Shown piece after piece: positions 44,021 through 55,984 of a stretch of DNA of 64,000 nt. Position numbers and translations under genes: made by a program. This DNA is from Nilaparvata lugens (lineage: Eukaryota > Arthropoda > Insecta > Hemiptera > Delphacidae), in assembly GCF_014356525.2 (NCBI RefSeq), contig NC_052509.1, forward strand, positions 29,128,890 through 29,192,889. Direction: 5' to 3'. The notes below the pieces were generated by a model. The model searched no databases. It was not told the origin of the DNA and worked only from the letters and a program-made list of their open reading frames with translations. Each line of letters opens with the position of its first letter. Positions within the stretch are counted from its first letter, which is position 1.

Positions 44021-44566
44021 TTACTTTTGTTTTTCACGTATGTGCAACCTAATTGTAATTGTATCTCCACGGAAATCAATAAACGATCCGTTCTGGTCTG
44101 TTACCTTTATATTGATAGTTTGAATTCGATGCGTATTCAAAGGTACATAAATAATCGGTGATGGTACTTCGTTTATTAAATAGCCGCTAGGAACCTTTGG
44201 CAAAAATTCGTAGATTATATGTTTTTGTCTTCCGTCAGAGTAACTACCACATGCTAAATTACACTTGAGTACAATACTACCAATGCTTGTTATGTTAACC
44301 AAATGCTGGGAATAATGCCATTTATTTGGTTGCAAAACAACATTATCAAAACCAAGTATCTTACCAATCGAATCAGTATGTGTTAAATCAATAGCTTTAT
44401 CAGAATGAAATTCAATCTTCATAGTATTTGCGTTTGCACGTATAATAAGTTTATTCTTCTTCTTCTCATCAATATTCAATTTATTCTTTGAAGATTTTAT
44501 AATATCCTCAACTTTATATGCACCCGTATCCAGCTCAATTAATCTATCACCATATTTGAAGCTGGA
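44021..44566 (-). pseudogene. Polinton minor capsid protein (penton-like), copy C, 5' truncated
   Basis: Open from 44566 to the stop at 44021: FKYGDRLIELDTGAY, NTMKIEFHSDKAIDLTHTDS, IIYEFLPKVPSGYLINE and IKVTDQNGSFIDFRGDTITI. No internal stop. About 60-75 N-terminal residues are missing because the segmental duplication joins at 44566. Same fold and role as the copy A gene. Confidence 0.85.
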
Positions 44567-44875
44567 TCTATGCTATTACAGACCTCATAAACTGTCTGTT
44601 GGTAAACTGATAAAAATTGAAGAGGAAGTGATGAACAATTGTAGTGAATTGTGTAAATAAATTTCTAGTGTATACTCGATTGTTTTCATTTCCCATTGTA
44701 CCTGCAATGTCTAGGTTCAATTGTTCAGTAACACTTTGTTAGTTGAGCTGTAAAGATCTCACATGTGTTGAAGCTCAATTCTATTTATAGAAGTGTGTAG
44801 TATAGTGTGCAGATACAAGTTCATTCAAATAGTTTCTTATCACGTTTTACCTGTACATACACTCAACTGAAAAAT

Positions 44876-45196
44876 ATGGTTGATTGATATAGTTTTTCAA
44901 AGTTCAAGAAACTATCTTGTCTCTTGATGTCAATTTCATTCAATGAATTTGATCTAATTGCAAAGAATATTAAATTTTCAACGGGTGATGAGGTGAGTGA
45001 TCTTGCATTAACAAAAACAGAAAATCTCCACTTTCCAATTTTATCTGAAATTTTTGAATTACTTGATATACTAGAAACTGGACATTTGCATTATGGTTGT
45101 TCAAATAATGATGAATCATTAGCTATTGTTAATAATTCTAATGATCTCTGGAAATGCTTATATGACATTGCCAATAAAAAATGTAAAAGATCATAG
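44876..45196 (+). pseudogene. Duplicate of the terminal Polinton small gene (RLLMGI family)
   Basis: Same frame and same early TGA as at 30974-31294, with about two amino-acid changes (for example GSL to ESL in the SNNDESLAIV block). It carries no independent upstream gene; a 91-aa gene tail precedes it at 44566-44658. Confidence 0.7.
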
Positions 45197-45559
45197 ATCA
45201 CTCTCTAGAGAGTTTAAAGATACATGTCTACTAATGTGTGTGTGTGTATTTGGATATACAAGTTCATTCTATGCATTAGCTATGATTGAGGAAACATTAA
45301 AAATATAATGTTCGTTGTGTGTACAACCCACAATTCTGTATGTGCTTCACATCATTGTCAAGTACATGTTTCAGTTAAATCTGAGAGTAAGATATTCATT
45401 TCACTTAAATCTGGCAGAAGTTTGTTTCACTTAAATCTGTCAGTAGATTGCCTCTCTCTCTCACACATATCTCTCTCTCTCTGCTTCATCATCAAATAGA
45501 GTGTGACTAAATGTAATTGAGCATGACTGAATGTAATTAGGCATGACTATATTAACTGG

Positions 45560-45800
45560 AGCATGACTAGAGAGAGAGAGAGAGAGAGAGTATCATCGTT
45601 ATCATCTTCTCCACCATCTTCTTCTCCTTCTTCTTCCACCTCTCCTTCTTCTTCCTCTTCTTCTTTCTCTTCTTCTTCCACCTCTCCTTCTTCTAGAGAG
45701 AGAGAGAGCTTCTTCTCCTTCTAAGGGGCGGCGGAGGGGGCAGGAGTGGTGCAGGGGTGTTGGGGGGTACATGGGATGGGTGTGTGAGGAGGGGGAGGGG
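45560..45800. repeat. GA / TTC-rich low-complexity tract (duplicate)
   Basis: Equivalent of 31663-31860, with fewer and different TTC units. The frames across it are artefacts. Confidence 0.95.
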
Positions 45801-46689
45801 GGGGAAAGTCGTAAAAAAGCTTCCCAGTACATACAAACTCATACTACTTATAATATATCTATATATACAAATTTACAATTCCAACAAGTGATATCAATCA
45901 TCTGCATTTCTTCAAGTGAATGAGTAACACTACTGCAAAAAATGAATATAAGGTATAAAGTATCTGACATATATCAAGAAGATTTAAGATCAACTTCACA
46001 TCTAAAGCAATCTACATTCACAAGCAATCACGAATATTTTAATTTTATGTCAATCTACAATCATCAATAAATAACTGGAATTTAGTTATTCAGTCATTTT
46101 TAGGAAATGGAATGGCTTTTTCAAAAATTCATACCCTAAAGCTGTGCAAAGATTGAAATTAAACTTTCTACTGGTGATATTTTACAAAGCTTTTCGATTT
46201 GAATATTTTCAAGTTGAGCATTTTTTGTAAAATGAATAACTTTCTCAGAAATCTATATTTTCAGAAACTTTCTGTTTCACTCGAGACTCGATTAACAATA
46301 CCATGAAGTACCGGGGTGGCTTTGAAAAGCGGGGTGAGTTTGAACACAAGATCAGACCTTTCGTTTTCGTTCGATATCAGATAAACTGTTCAACATATAG
46401 AGTCGATCTTGGTTTTATAAAATCGATTTTTTCCCATAGAATTGATTTTCACAATCATTATATCATTTAGGTCGACTATTCCACTGCCTTCACGATTTCA
46501 AGCTTTCAAATAGTAGGTCCTTTTTCGAGTTGCCTTGAAACTTTTATATACAGACAATATTTCAAGAGAAGCTATGAACATTGATCTAATGTATTTGAAT
46601 AACGCTTATTTTCATCTTTCAGAATATGTGAATAAAAATGTTTTGAGAAATTTATTTTTCACGCAATGAACATTTTCTCCAAGGTCTGT

Positions 46690-46732
46690 CGTGTGTGGTG
46701 TGTGTGTGTGTGTTGTGTGTGTGTGTGTGTGT

Positions 46733-46778
<46 letters not shown>

Positions 46779-46779
46779 G

Positions 46780-46810
<31 letters not shown>

Positions 46811-46821
46811 TGTGTGTGGTG

Positions 46822-46852
<31 letters not shown>

Positions 46853-46883
46853 TGTGTGTGGTGTGTGTGTGTGGTGTGTGTGT

Positions 46884-46921
<38 letters not shown>

Positions 46922-46979
46922 GTGTGTGTGTGTGTGTGGTGTGTGTGTGTGTGTGTGTGGTGTGTGTGTGTGTGTGTGC
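46690..46979. repeat. (GT)n microsatellite, interrupted
   Basis: About 290 bp of TG repeats with GTGG and GTTG breaks, directly abutting the duplicated block. Confidence 0.99.
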
Positions 46980-47530
46980 GTCTGTGTACACGATATCTCA
47001 TCTCCCAATTAATGGAATGACTTAAAATTTGGAACTTAAGGTCCTTACAATATAAGGATCCGACACGAACAACTTCGATCTAATGCAGTTCAAGATGGCG
47101 TATGAAATTGCGAAAATGTTGTCAAAAACAGGGTTTTTCGCGATTTTCTCGAAAACGGCTCCAACGATTTTGATCAAAAACATACCTTAAATAGTCATTG
47201 ATAAGCTCTATCATCTGCCACAAGTCTCATATCTGTAAAAATTCCAGGAGCTCCGCCCCATCTATGCAAAATTTGATTACAGATTCCCAATTATCAGGCT
47301 TCAGAATGATACAATTTAAACGAAAAATATCAAGTGAAAAAGATTAAGCATGAAAATCTCTACAATTAATGTTCAGTAACATTTTCACCTAAAATTTAAA
47401 ATAAGCTCGAAATTCGAGAAAATGTTATTATTTCAATTGCAAACTGTTGGCAACTGTTGATTCTATTGAATCATTCACTATGAAGAGATAGCAGACAGAC
47501 TTCGTGTGTCTCCAGCGTTTTTTTACTGTC
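46980..47530 (+). repeat. Right half of the dispersed GT-containing repeat
   Basis: CGTCTGTGTACACGATATCTC, CCCAATTAATGGAATGAC and GTCAAAAACAGGGTTTTTCGCG follow the GT tract. I recall this arrangement from dispersed repeats whose left half resembles 33020-33152. Confidence 0.45.
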
Positions 47531-48519
47531 ACCAGCTGGCTTAGATCTTAGAATTATTGTAGACTTGAGATGCGCGTGAACACTAGCGTCCGGTGATCAA
47601 TTTTCATAACGGCAAGGAAAGTTGTGTGAGTGCGCCAAACCAGATTTTTAATGTTAAATTTGGCAATTATAATATTAATTAATAATTTTGTGTCTCCTGG
47701 GTCCTAATGTATATATTTTTCAATTTCATAATAATTCATAGTCCTAATATATTTTTTCTAAAAAATCATGAATTTTCTTCAATTTTCTGTAAATGTTTCA
47801 AATTATCTAATTATTTTGGTAGTGACTTGCATAATGATCTTCATTCATAAGCTACTTGCTTAAGGATAACGTTTTAGAGGTGGTAGATTGAAAATTTGAT
47901 TGTTTTTACAGGTGAATAATCCATATTTTATGATGTGTTCAAGCTCACCCCTTTGCTGGGTGAGATTAAACAGTACCATTTTTCTCTTTTTTTGGAAAAA
48001 AAAATGTTTAGTGGCTTTTATGTTATATGTATCATAAAGTACACTAAATTCGGTTACTTTTTGGAAAACATCATATATATTGATGAAGTATTAAGAAAGT
48101 TGTGATCAATATAACAAAAACAGTGTTCAAAGTCATCCCGGTTGACGGTAACTATATAAGATATATAGGCTAAGTATATAAGATTAACACTATCTTCTAA
48201 ATTTCATGGATTTATCTCTTACCGAATTTGAAATGTTCTATCCCAAAAATTTAAACTTTAGGCGCTCATATCTCAAAAATTAAGAGAAAAAACTATGGGA
48301 AAAAATGTTTTCTCATGAAAACTTCTTCATTTTGATAGCTTGATGATATGTTACAAATCAAGAAACTTTGAAAATATCACCAGTGAAGTTTATTTTTAGC
48401 CTTTGCACAGCCTTAGAGAGTTTTTTTACTATCATCAGTAATAACTGATAATAATTAGTACTCAAATCGATTTTTTCTTATGTCACCAGTAAAATGTTAG
48501 TCAGTTATACAGACTTTTG
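47531..48519. other. Non-coding region with a diverged inverted copy of the 32230-32830 repeat
   Basis: 48355-48415 (AAATATCACCAGTGAAGTTTA, CTTTGCACAGCC) is the inverse of 32235-32280, and 47935-47975 is the inverse relative of the GGGGTGAG(T)TTGAACAC block. No gene. Confidence 0.5.
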
Positions 48520-48795
48520 AGAACAGGAAAACCAATATGGGTTTCAAGCTAAAAAGTCAACCAAGGACGCGGTAGTAATTCATTTGAATAAAATTGTATA
48601 TGACAATTTTAATGAAAACAAAAAATCTCTAGTTGTCTTCATGGATTTATGAAAAGCTTTCGATACAATCCCACATAATAAAATTTTAAATAAGCTGGAT
48701 GAATCTGGAATTAGAGGCTCAGTAAACAAACTTTTTTCAAGCTACTTGTCAGATAGGAAACAATATTTAACTTTAAATGGTCAAACGGATATCCA
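48520..48795 (+). pseudogene. LINE 2-family reverse transcriptase, first half (split by insertion)
   Basis: Reads an RT fingers/palm segment with GIRGSVNKLFSSYLSDRKQYLTL near its end and a TGA in place of a residue just before KAFDTIPHN (48649-48651). It stops inside the loop before the GxPxGxxLSP motif, where the CR1-like LINE begins. The other half is at 53936-54890. Confidence 0.85.
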
Positions 48796-49424
48796 ATCTA
48801 CTTGAATTCGATAAGTTATTGATTCACTCAGTTCTGTTACATTACATATCTGTGCAACGATTACATACCTAGGAAGTGTCTGAAGAAGTGAGTAATTTAC
48901 AATAGAAACGTTACAACCTCTAGGGTGACACATTTGTGAGGTTAAATTATTAAGTGTTGTATGGTTCATTCTTGAAATCGCTGTCAGCTGTGTTTCGAAT
49001 TTCGGAACAATTCAGAGCAGTATTGTCTCCTGGTCCGTTATTCTGTTATTGTGAGGGCTAACCAGCTGACTGATTAATCAATCTTACAACGTCACTCTCC
49101 TTATCTTCTTTCTCATACTAAGACAAGATCTACCGTCGGACGTAAACAAGAACCTCAACGTCAACACCTTAACAGAACTATAGCGTCCTTCAGTTGCTAT
49201 GACAACGCATTGATAGTTGACACCGGCCTCTTCTATCATTGGTCAACCTTTCGCTTACAATCAAGCGGCAGTTTTAAATCTAACAAATATTATTGACCTA
49301 TCCATATTCAGGAGCTTCCTTTGCTTCCAGCCTCGATAGCTCTCTTGGCAATATACGATATCCTTTCTGCTCTTCCTTTATAGCTGTACTCTCTCATAAC
49401 ATACCTTATACGCTCCTATGAGAA

Positions 49425-50671
49425 ATGAATAAACGTATGACCCGGCGAAAACACGAGAACTTAATTCGCGATGTTAAATCTGACCTGGATAATTTAAACG
49501 GTGGCCTCGTTTATGATGATGTAGTTGAATTGGCTGTGAGTACTAGGGGAACACTCTCTTACATTGCCGAAAAATACTCAAATACGCAATTATTGACTTG
49601 ATTCCGGATATAATCGGAGTCCTAAATAAACTGGACAATGCTTTAACGGACAACTATGAGCTGAGAAACAATCTGACAGAGATAGCAGAGGAAAATAAAC
49701 AATTATCTAAGCTCGTGAGTGATGAAAGGAAAAGAAGAAGAGAATGTTTCGAGGATCCATTAATCAATGAGGAGAAAGCAGAGGAGGAAATAAATTTCCT
49801 TAAATCTCGAATTAAATGTCTGGAGGCATCCAGGCTTGCTTTGAATGGAGAGTTGAAGAGTAAGAATGCTATCATACACATAATTCAGGCTGAGCAAAAT
49901 AGTATTCTCAACAGAGAAAAACTAAATTCGGAGCGAAATTCTATTGAGTTTACGGACTTTGTTACACCTAGAAAAACGATTAAACTATGAAATGAACACA
50001 GACAGGTCAGATCCTTAGAAACAGTAAACCGATTTTCGGTGCTCTCTTCAAATACATCGTCACCTTTGATACCACAACAAATACAGGTGATAGCTCAGGT
50101 TTATCAACCCCCCTCAACTCAAAGGAAACCAAAGACTCATTATAACGGTGGCGAGCTTGCTTCCAAAAAGAAAAAGAGAGTCACAATTCTAGCAGATAGT
50201 CAGGGAAAGCAATTCTGTAATTTTACGAGTGAATTTGGAGATGTATTGGAAGTTTTAGTAACTACTAAAGCTAGTGCAAAGTTGAAGCACGTTATTCAGC
50301 AAGGTCTTGACATAGTCAAAGATTTTACAGAAGATGACTGTGTCATTTTATCGGCGGGTTCAAATGACCTCCATCGTAACGAACCTTTTCAACTGACATT
50401 GGACCAAGCAATGCGATCTCTTACTAATGTGGATCTAAAAACTAATATCCTGGTATGCAGTGTGCCCTACAGGTACGACGATCCTGCCCTCAATGAGAAT
50501 ATGAGCTACGCCAACGCCTACCTATCAAGAGCGGTGAAAAACTATACAGGAGGACTCAACATTCACTTCATGGATATAAACACGTTCCTGAAAAGATTCC
50601 ACTTTACGAGGCATGGGCTTCATCTCAAACGACGAGGGAAGAGGATCATGGTCAAACGGCTTGCGAGATAA
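49425..50671 (+). pseudogene. LINE 4 ORF1: coiled coil plus SGNH-hydrolase (esterase) domain
   Basis: Starts at ATG 49425 (MNKRMTRRKHENL). A frameshift at about 49580 leads into a coiled coil (NLTEIAEENKQLSKLVSDER, 49598-49990), and TGA 49988-49990 interrupts. The same frame then continues through KKKKRVTILADSQGKQF (block I, catalytic Ser in DSQ), VILSAGSNDLH (block III, GxND) and TRHGLHLKRRGKR (block V, His with preceding acidic position replaced). This is the SGNH esterase found in CR1-type ORF1 proteins. Its role in retrotransposition is unsettled, possibly lipid or membrane binding. Confidence 0.88.
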
Positions 50672-50807
50672 ATATGAGAGACTTATTTGGTGCCGATCTC
50701 GCATCGTTAAGAACTGATGTGCTATTGGATAAACCTAATCTCAATGCTTGCTGTTCTCCAGCTATACAATATGTAACTGATACGCCCACGATGATTCCAA
50801 AATCTCT

Positions 50808-53648
50808 TTGCCTGACTCCCAATGTGACTGTTCGTACTCCTATCCTACATTCAAATCAAAATTTCTCAAATATGTCAGCTTCTTCTCAATCTATGAATTT
50901 TTTAGGCTTGTCTCAGTTCCCGGTCCTGAACAATTCAATTTAGATGGTCACTGTAGTAAAAATAATTTTTCACTATTCTTTTGTAACGTACAAAGCATTG
51001 GGAACAAAATTAATGAAATCAATATGTTTTAACAATAAACATAATTTTGATGTGCTTTGTATATCTGAGCATTGGTTGAGGGCAAACACTTTAGAGTTGG
51101 TTAAAATACACGAGTTTTCACTTGTATCTGCTTTCTGCAGAAGTGAGGCGAGGAATGGTGGAGTCGTCATTTTTGTGGCAAATAAGCATACTGATCAAAT
51201 TAAGGTAATAGATGTGACTGCATATAACTGTGAAATTCATCATGAATTTGCCGGGATAATTATGAAAAAACTAAATATTATAATAATAGCTATTTATAGA
51301 TCACCGAGAGGCAATCTGAATCTCTTCCTTGAAGCTTTAGAAAAACTTATTGTATATTTGAGAGTTAAATATAAAAATAGATATAATTTTATAACAGGAG
51401 GGGATTTTAATGTGAATGTTTTGTCTGCAAACTCTGAAACGTCTGACTTGATTAATCTCTTGAAGTGTATTAACCTAACTCTCACAAATTTCGAGTCTAC
51501 TAGACTTGACTCAGCATTGGACAACATTTCGACAGACTTGAGCTCGGAATCTTTCTCGGTGAAGGTGGAACCAGTTGCTTTGGGTGATTATGATGCAGTG
51601 TGTTTTCATCTGAAATCGGATTTTTTGATGTATCCACATGAACAACCCTTTAATATTCCTCATAAACGGGAATTGAGACCAATTACTTTGTCTGGATTTG
51701 AAAGCTTCTGCTCGCGATTAAGTTCAGTTGACTGGTCCAAAATTATTACATTCGGAAACGCTGAAGAAAACTTCAATGCATTTTTTGACAGATTTCAGGA
51801 ATTGTTCCTACAGTCTTTCCCATTTGTTTATTCTAGTCTGAGATCTTATAATTTAAAAAGAAAGGAATCTTACCTTTCTTCACCTGCTATGGAAAGTTTG
51901 AGATGTTATGTGCTGATTGCATATGACAAATTTAAAAAAGACAGAACAGACTCAGCCAGATTAACGTATAATAAATTAAAAAGACTGTACAAATATGAGT
52001 TGAAGATGACACAACTAAAATGCAATGCCAACTTCATTGAATCAGCCAAAAATAAATGTGTAGCTGCTTGGAAAATAATTAGAAAAAGTTCCAAACCACC
52101 TCTGTCAAATTCAACATTGGTTTCCGCCGAGGACTTCAATAATTTCTTTGTAAATACTGTCTCTGAAATGCGGGAAGCAATTGAACCAGCTAATGTGTCA
52201 GCTGAGGAGCTTTTAGCGTCTTCTCCCGGATCCAAGTTTGAGTTTGGTCTGAGGGAATTGTCATCTAAAGTAATTGCAGATATAGTATCCAAAATTAGGT
52301 CATCTATCAGTAAAGATATTTATGATCATTCCAGCTCTATGATAAAAACTGTCATAAATGTTATTTTGGAACCATTAACTTTTTGTTTCAATGCCTGCAT
52401 TAGAGAGTCCGTTTTTCCACGGATACTCAAGCATTCCAGAACAGTGCCTATTCATAAAAAAGGTTGCAAAAATTTACCCAAAAATTTCAGACCCATATCC
52501 ATCCCACATATTTTCAGTAAGATATTGGAATATGCTGTTGCTAATCAATTGTACGAGTTCCTTGAGAGAAACTTTTCGATCTGAGTCGAGCTTTTGATGT
52601 TGTTGATCATAATATCTTAGCGAAAAAACTCCATCATCTTGGTGTACGTAACAAGGCTCTAGAATTTCTTCAATCATATTTGAGAGATAGAAGTCAGACT
52701 GTGTGTGTGAACTCCAGTCTCTCAAGTCCTCTATCTGTTCCTCATGGAGTTCCTCAAGGATCCATTCTTGGGCCTCTACTCTTTATAATCATGATGAACG
52801 ATATTGAGTACAGTATTGGTTCTAAAGTCGTCCGTTATGCTGATGACTCATCCATGGTAACTGTGGATAGCGACTTGAATGCTCTTCAGCAGAAAATGAT
52901 CAAGTGTCAGGATGAGGCTGCAGTGTGGTTCTGTGCAAATGGTTTGCTTCTGAATAGAGATAAAACTCAGTTGTTGGTGCTTGCACTGAGACAAATCACT
53001 GAGGTCGCTGAGGGTGCAGGAAGTGGCAGGCTTCTTGGTCTCACACTTGACCGAAAGCTTTCTTGGAGTGAGCACATAGATAGTGTATGCTCTAAACTCT
53101 CTAGATCCATATACTTGCTTCGTAGTCTAAGGGAATCAGTCCCCAAAAAGTACCTGAGGTCATGTTACTTTGCGTTTTTTCAAAGTGTCTTTGTTTACGG
53201 TCTGGAACTGTGGGGCTGTGCCCCAGATGTCCAAAAGGTACTCCTTTTGCAAAAGAAAGCTCTCAGGATAATCTCCGGTGCCGCTTATCTTGAACATTGC
53301 AAGCCTCTCTTCATTAAGGAGAAAATTATGACAGTGTATAGCATGGTAGCATTCAGGCTTCTAATGAGTGTGAAGAGGAGAATAGACAGTTTCCTTTGCA
53401 GAGATGAAGTGCACAGTTATAGTACAAGAAACAGATATAAAATTGATGTTCCTTATTCTAGGTTGGGGAAGATTTTAAAAAGTCCCAAGCACATTTCCCT
53501 TAAGCTTTTTAATGTGCTGCCATGCTCGGCAAGGGTTTTGCAGGAGTCCAGATTCAAATCTGAACTGGAGGGCATTCTTTTGCAAAACCCTCTATATTCT
53601 TTTGATGACTTCTTCCAGATGAGAATGGACAACTTTTTCAAGCTTTAA
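50808..53648 (+). pseudogene. LINE 4 ORF2: EEP endonuclease and reverse transcriptase
   Basis: The endonuclease starts in one frame (SLFFCNVQSIGNKINEI, to 51032). It shifts at about 51025 to the main frame, with FDVLCISEHWL, GGDFNVNV and LGDYDAVCF (His of SDH replaced). RT fingers follow with VPIHKKGCKNLPKNFRPISI. At about 52584-52590 some 40 residues are missing, and the frame resumes with SRAFDVVDHN, GVPQGSILGPLLFIIMMND and YADDSSM (catalytic YADD) through to the C-terminus at 53648. At least one frameshift and one small deletion, so inactive. Confidence 0.88.
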
Positions 53649-53887
53649 TTTTTCAACTCAGTTTAAGTCTAGGATGGCCATATTGAGCTTATCGATTTTT
53701 CTATTTTCCACAAGGCTGACCATGGTTTCCTACTATTTCCTGTGTATGATTATATAAAATCACTTCATTTTACACATGTGTTTCCAAGTTATTTTATAGT
53801 AATTGTATTTTTACCAATGTATTTTAATTATGATTAGTATTATATTGTATTGACGTTTCCAATTGCCATTTTTTATGTGCTCAAAGG

Positions 53888-53935
53888 AATAAAAGCATTC
53901 TTATTCTTATTCTTATCCTTATTCTTATTCTTACT
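53888..53935 (+). repeat. 3' tail of LINE 4, (TTCTTA)n
   Basis: AATAAAAGCA polyadenylation-like signal followed by about seven TTCTTA units, then directly by RT sequence of the interrupted LINE. Confidence 0.9.
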
Positions 53936-54890
53936 TCACATTTTGGTTCGCCTCATGGTTTGGTTTTATCCCCAATTATGTTCCTAATCTATGTTAACGA
54001 TCTGTTGAAGCTAAATCCCAGAAATTGTTCTACATTGTCATTTGCAGATGATACAACGCTCGTTTTCAGTGGAAATAGCTGGGAGGAGCTTTTCAATAAT
54101 GCGAACAAGAGTTAAAAAATAGTGCAAAAATGGCTTCAGGATCACATTCTCACCTTAAATACCGATAAAACCAAATAAATCACTTTCTCACTCAACATAA
54201 CCGGGCAACCACTAGTATCTGGATTCAAAAATGAATACCAATAAAACCAATACTATGAATGAAGAACAAGAGATAAAATCAGTGGAAAGAGTGAAAACTA
54301 TGAAATACCTAGGAATAGTAGTAGACCAACACCTAAAGTGGAACAAACACATAGAATATTTATGTTCAAAACTGAAGTACTTGATACACATCTTCTACAA
54401 AATACATAAAATAAAAAAATTGTATATAATTGGGAAAGTATATCATGCATACGCCCACTGATTATTTCAATATGTAATAGAGGTCCGGGGCGCTGCCTTT
54501 TACACACATTCAAAAAAAGTTTTTATTTTGCAAAAACACATGATAAGAGCAGCTCTTGGAAGACCACGACTTTATTCAGGTAGAGAAACTTTCATCGAAC
54601 TAAATGTCCCAACTCTGAGACAGACCCACATTAAAAGAGTAATTTGTTAGATAAGCAAACATAGAAATCAGTTTAAAATTCATATAACTCCCTATAACAT
54701 ACGGGCAAATAGTGCAAATAGATTTAACATACATCTCATAAAGCTTACTATATGCAGACATCAACTTCAATACTATTGCAATTATTTAATCAATAAAATA
54801 CCACTTGATTTTGTTAACAGGAATATAACTGGGAATTCAAATAGAATCATACAGGAATGGGTTGACAGGAACATCAACTTTAAATATTAA
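53936..54890 (+). pseudogene. LINE 2-family reverse transcriptase, second half
   Basis: Resumes with FGSPHGLVLSPIMFLIYVND and FADDTTLVF (catalytic FADD), then WLQDHILTLNTDK. Stops and shifts follow between 54112 and 54230. The next parts are MKYLGIVVDQHLKWNKHIEY and the conserved C-terminal IRANSANRFNIHLI...RHQLQYYCNYLINK to TAA 54888. Together with 48520-48795 it forms one old element copy. Confidence 0.85.
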
Positions 54891-55019
54891 TCTAATGAAT
54901 AAGAGTTTGAGATACATTCGTGTATGTCTAAATTTTAAGTTGTTGAGGATATGATTTAATATTTTTGCTTTTGTTTTGTATTCTTTCTTCTCTTTATTAC
55001 TATTGTGATTTTATTTTGT
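54891..55019. other. 3' flank of LINE 2-family copy
   Basis: AT-rich, probably the element 3' UTR. No distinct tail. Confidence 0.4.
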
Positions 55020-55682
55020 ACTAGCCGTCAGGCTCGCTTCGCTCGCCATATCCGTCTAGCCAGGGGGCTCCGCCCCCTGGACCTCCGACTGGATCGTCCA
55101 AAAATGAGATCAGCGCCTGCATTTTCCATCTGAGCATGCTTCATTCCATCAGAAAGTCAAAGTACTGAGAAAACGCAGAAAAGCTTTGGAAAACGTTGGA
55201 AAAACGCTGATTTTGGGCGTATCTTTGATGAAATACCAAAGTCATCTAATTACGAAATTTTTAGATCCTAGCTAAACTTCTGTACCAAATTTGAACATTT
55301 TCTCTCTTACTTGATGAAAGAACTGAGAAAACGCAAAAAACCGAGAATTTTGGGCGTATCTTTGGCGTTATTTCAAATTCCTTCTAACGCAACACTATTA
55401 CACCCCAGCTGAGCTAAATTTGAACATTTTATGTTGATTTATTCTCGATAAAGCTGAGAGAAGAACGCTAAAAAACGATGGAAAAACACACATTTTGGGC
55501 ATATCTTTGGAAATTTTTCCAAATCCGTTCTTAGTGCTCCTCTAAAGAGCCAACTGAACATACCTACCAAATTTGAAATTTTATGTCATATTTTTATCAT
55601 ATGTTAGGACGATCCAGTCGGGGGTTCAGACTAAACGTCTGGCTAAACGGATATGGCGAGCAAAGCGAGCCTGACGTTTAGT
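55020..55682. mobile_element. Short non-autonomous element with about 45-bp terminal inverted repeats
   Basis: The left end ACTAGCCGTCAGGCTCGCTT then CGCTCGCCATATCCGT is matched, inverted, by the right end GGATATGGCGAGCAAAGCGAGCCTGACGTTTAGT, and CGACTGGATCG lies just inside both arms. The interior is non-coding and shares AAATCCGTTCTTAGTG with repeats at 56001 and (inverted) 60789. About 663 bp. No clear target-site duplication, so class (MITE or other) is unsettled. Confidence 0.75.
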
Positions 55683-55984
55683 AATATAATAATAATATTT
55701 CCAGGAATGGCTCTGATTGAAGTAGCAGTGCCCAATCAATTTTTTCGCGATAAATGCATTTCAATCTTCAACTTGGTGCCAACCTAACAAAGTCAACTCA
55801 ACTTTATGCCAACCCTTAATATTAATTTAGTTACCAGTTAACAACTGTTTTGAAGAGGTACTCTCTCTAGATTATAGTTCTATATTATCATATGGTATGG
55901 ACATTTCAATTATAATTGAGAGATTGGAATAAGAAGAATATACATGTTAAAAGACCAACTTCAAACCCTTAAAAACCACCCTTA

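Larger units (their letters stand above)
40744..44566 (-). mobile_element. Polinton copy C, late gene module, minus strand
   Basis: In reading order: minor capsid (N-terminus lost at 44566), small overlapping basic protein, intact MCP, KG/CxxH-BIR-like gene, 91-aa gene and RLLMGI-family gene, followed by tandem arrays. It is truncated exactly where the duplicated block from copy B begins. Replication and integration genes are absent. Confidence 0.9.
44566..46689 (+). repeat. Segmental duplication, copy 2 (2.1 kb)
   Basis: Near-identical to 30664-32783. It starts at ATCTATGCTATTACAGACCTC inside the 91-aa gene and ends at GGTCTGT (46683-46689), followed at once by a GT tract. It is positioned head to head with the truncated copy C. 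Confidence 0.97.
48796..53935 (+). mobile_element. CR1/L2-like LINE with SGNH-hydrolase ORF1, inserted in a LINE 2-family copy (LINE 4)
   Basis: About 5.1 kb on the plus strand: 5' leader (48796-49424), ORF1 with coiled coil and SGNH esterase (49425-50671), ORF2 with endonuclease and RT (50808-53648), and a 3' UTR ending in TTCTTA repeats (53888-53934). Flanking RT sequence of a different LINE family continues on both sides, which fixes both insertion points to within a few bases. I see no clear target-site duplication. A microsatellite 3' tail and an esterase ORF1 are typical of CR1-group elements. Confidence 0.9.

Noticed and set aside
46612..47025. Long open frames rich in VC or HT at the second GT tract
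   Set aside because: Same microsatellite artefact; no conserved protein outside the repeat.
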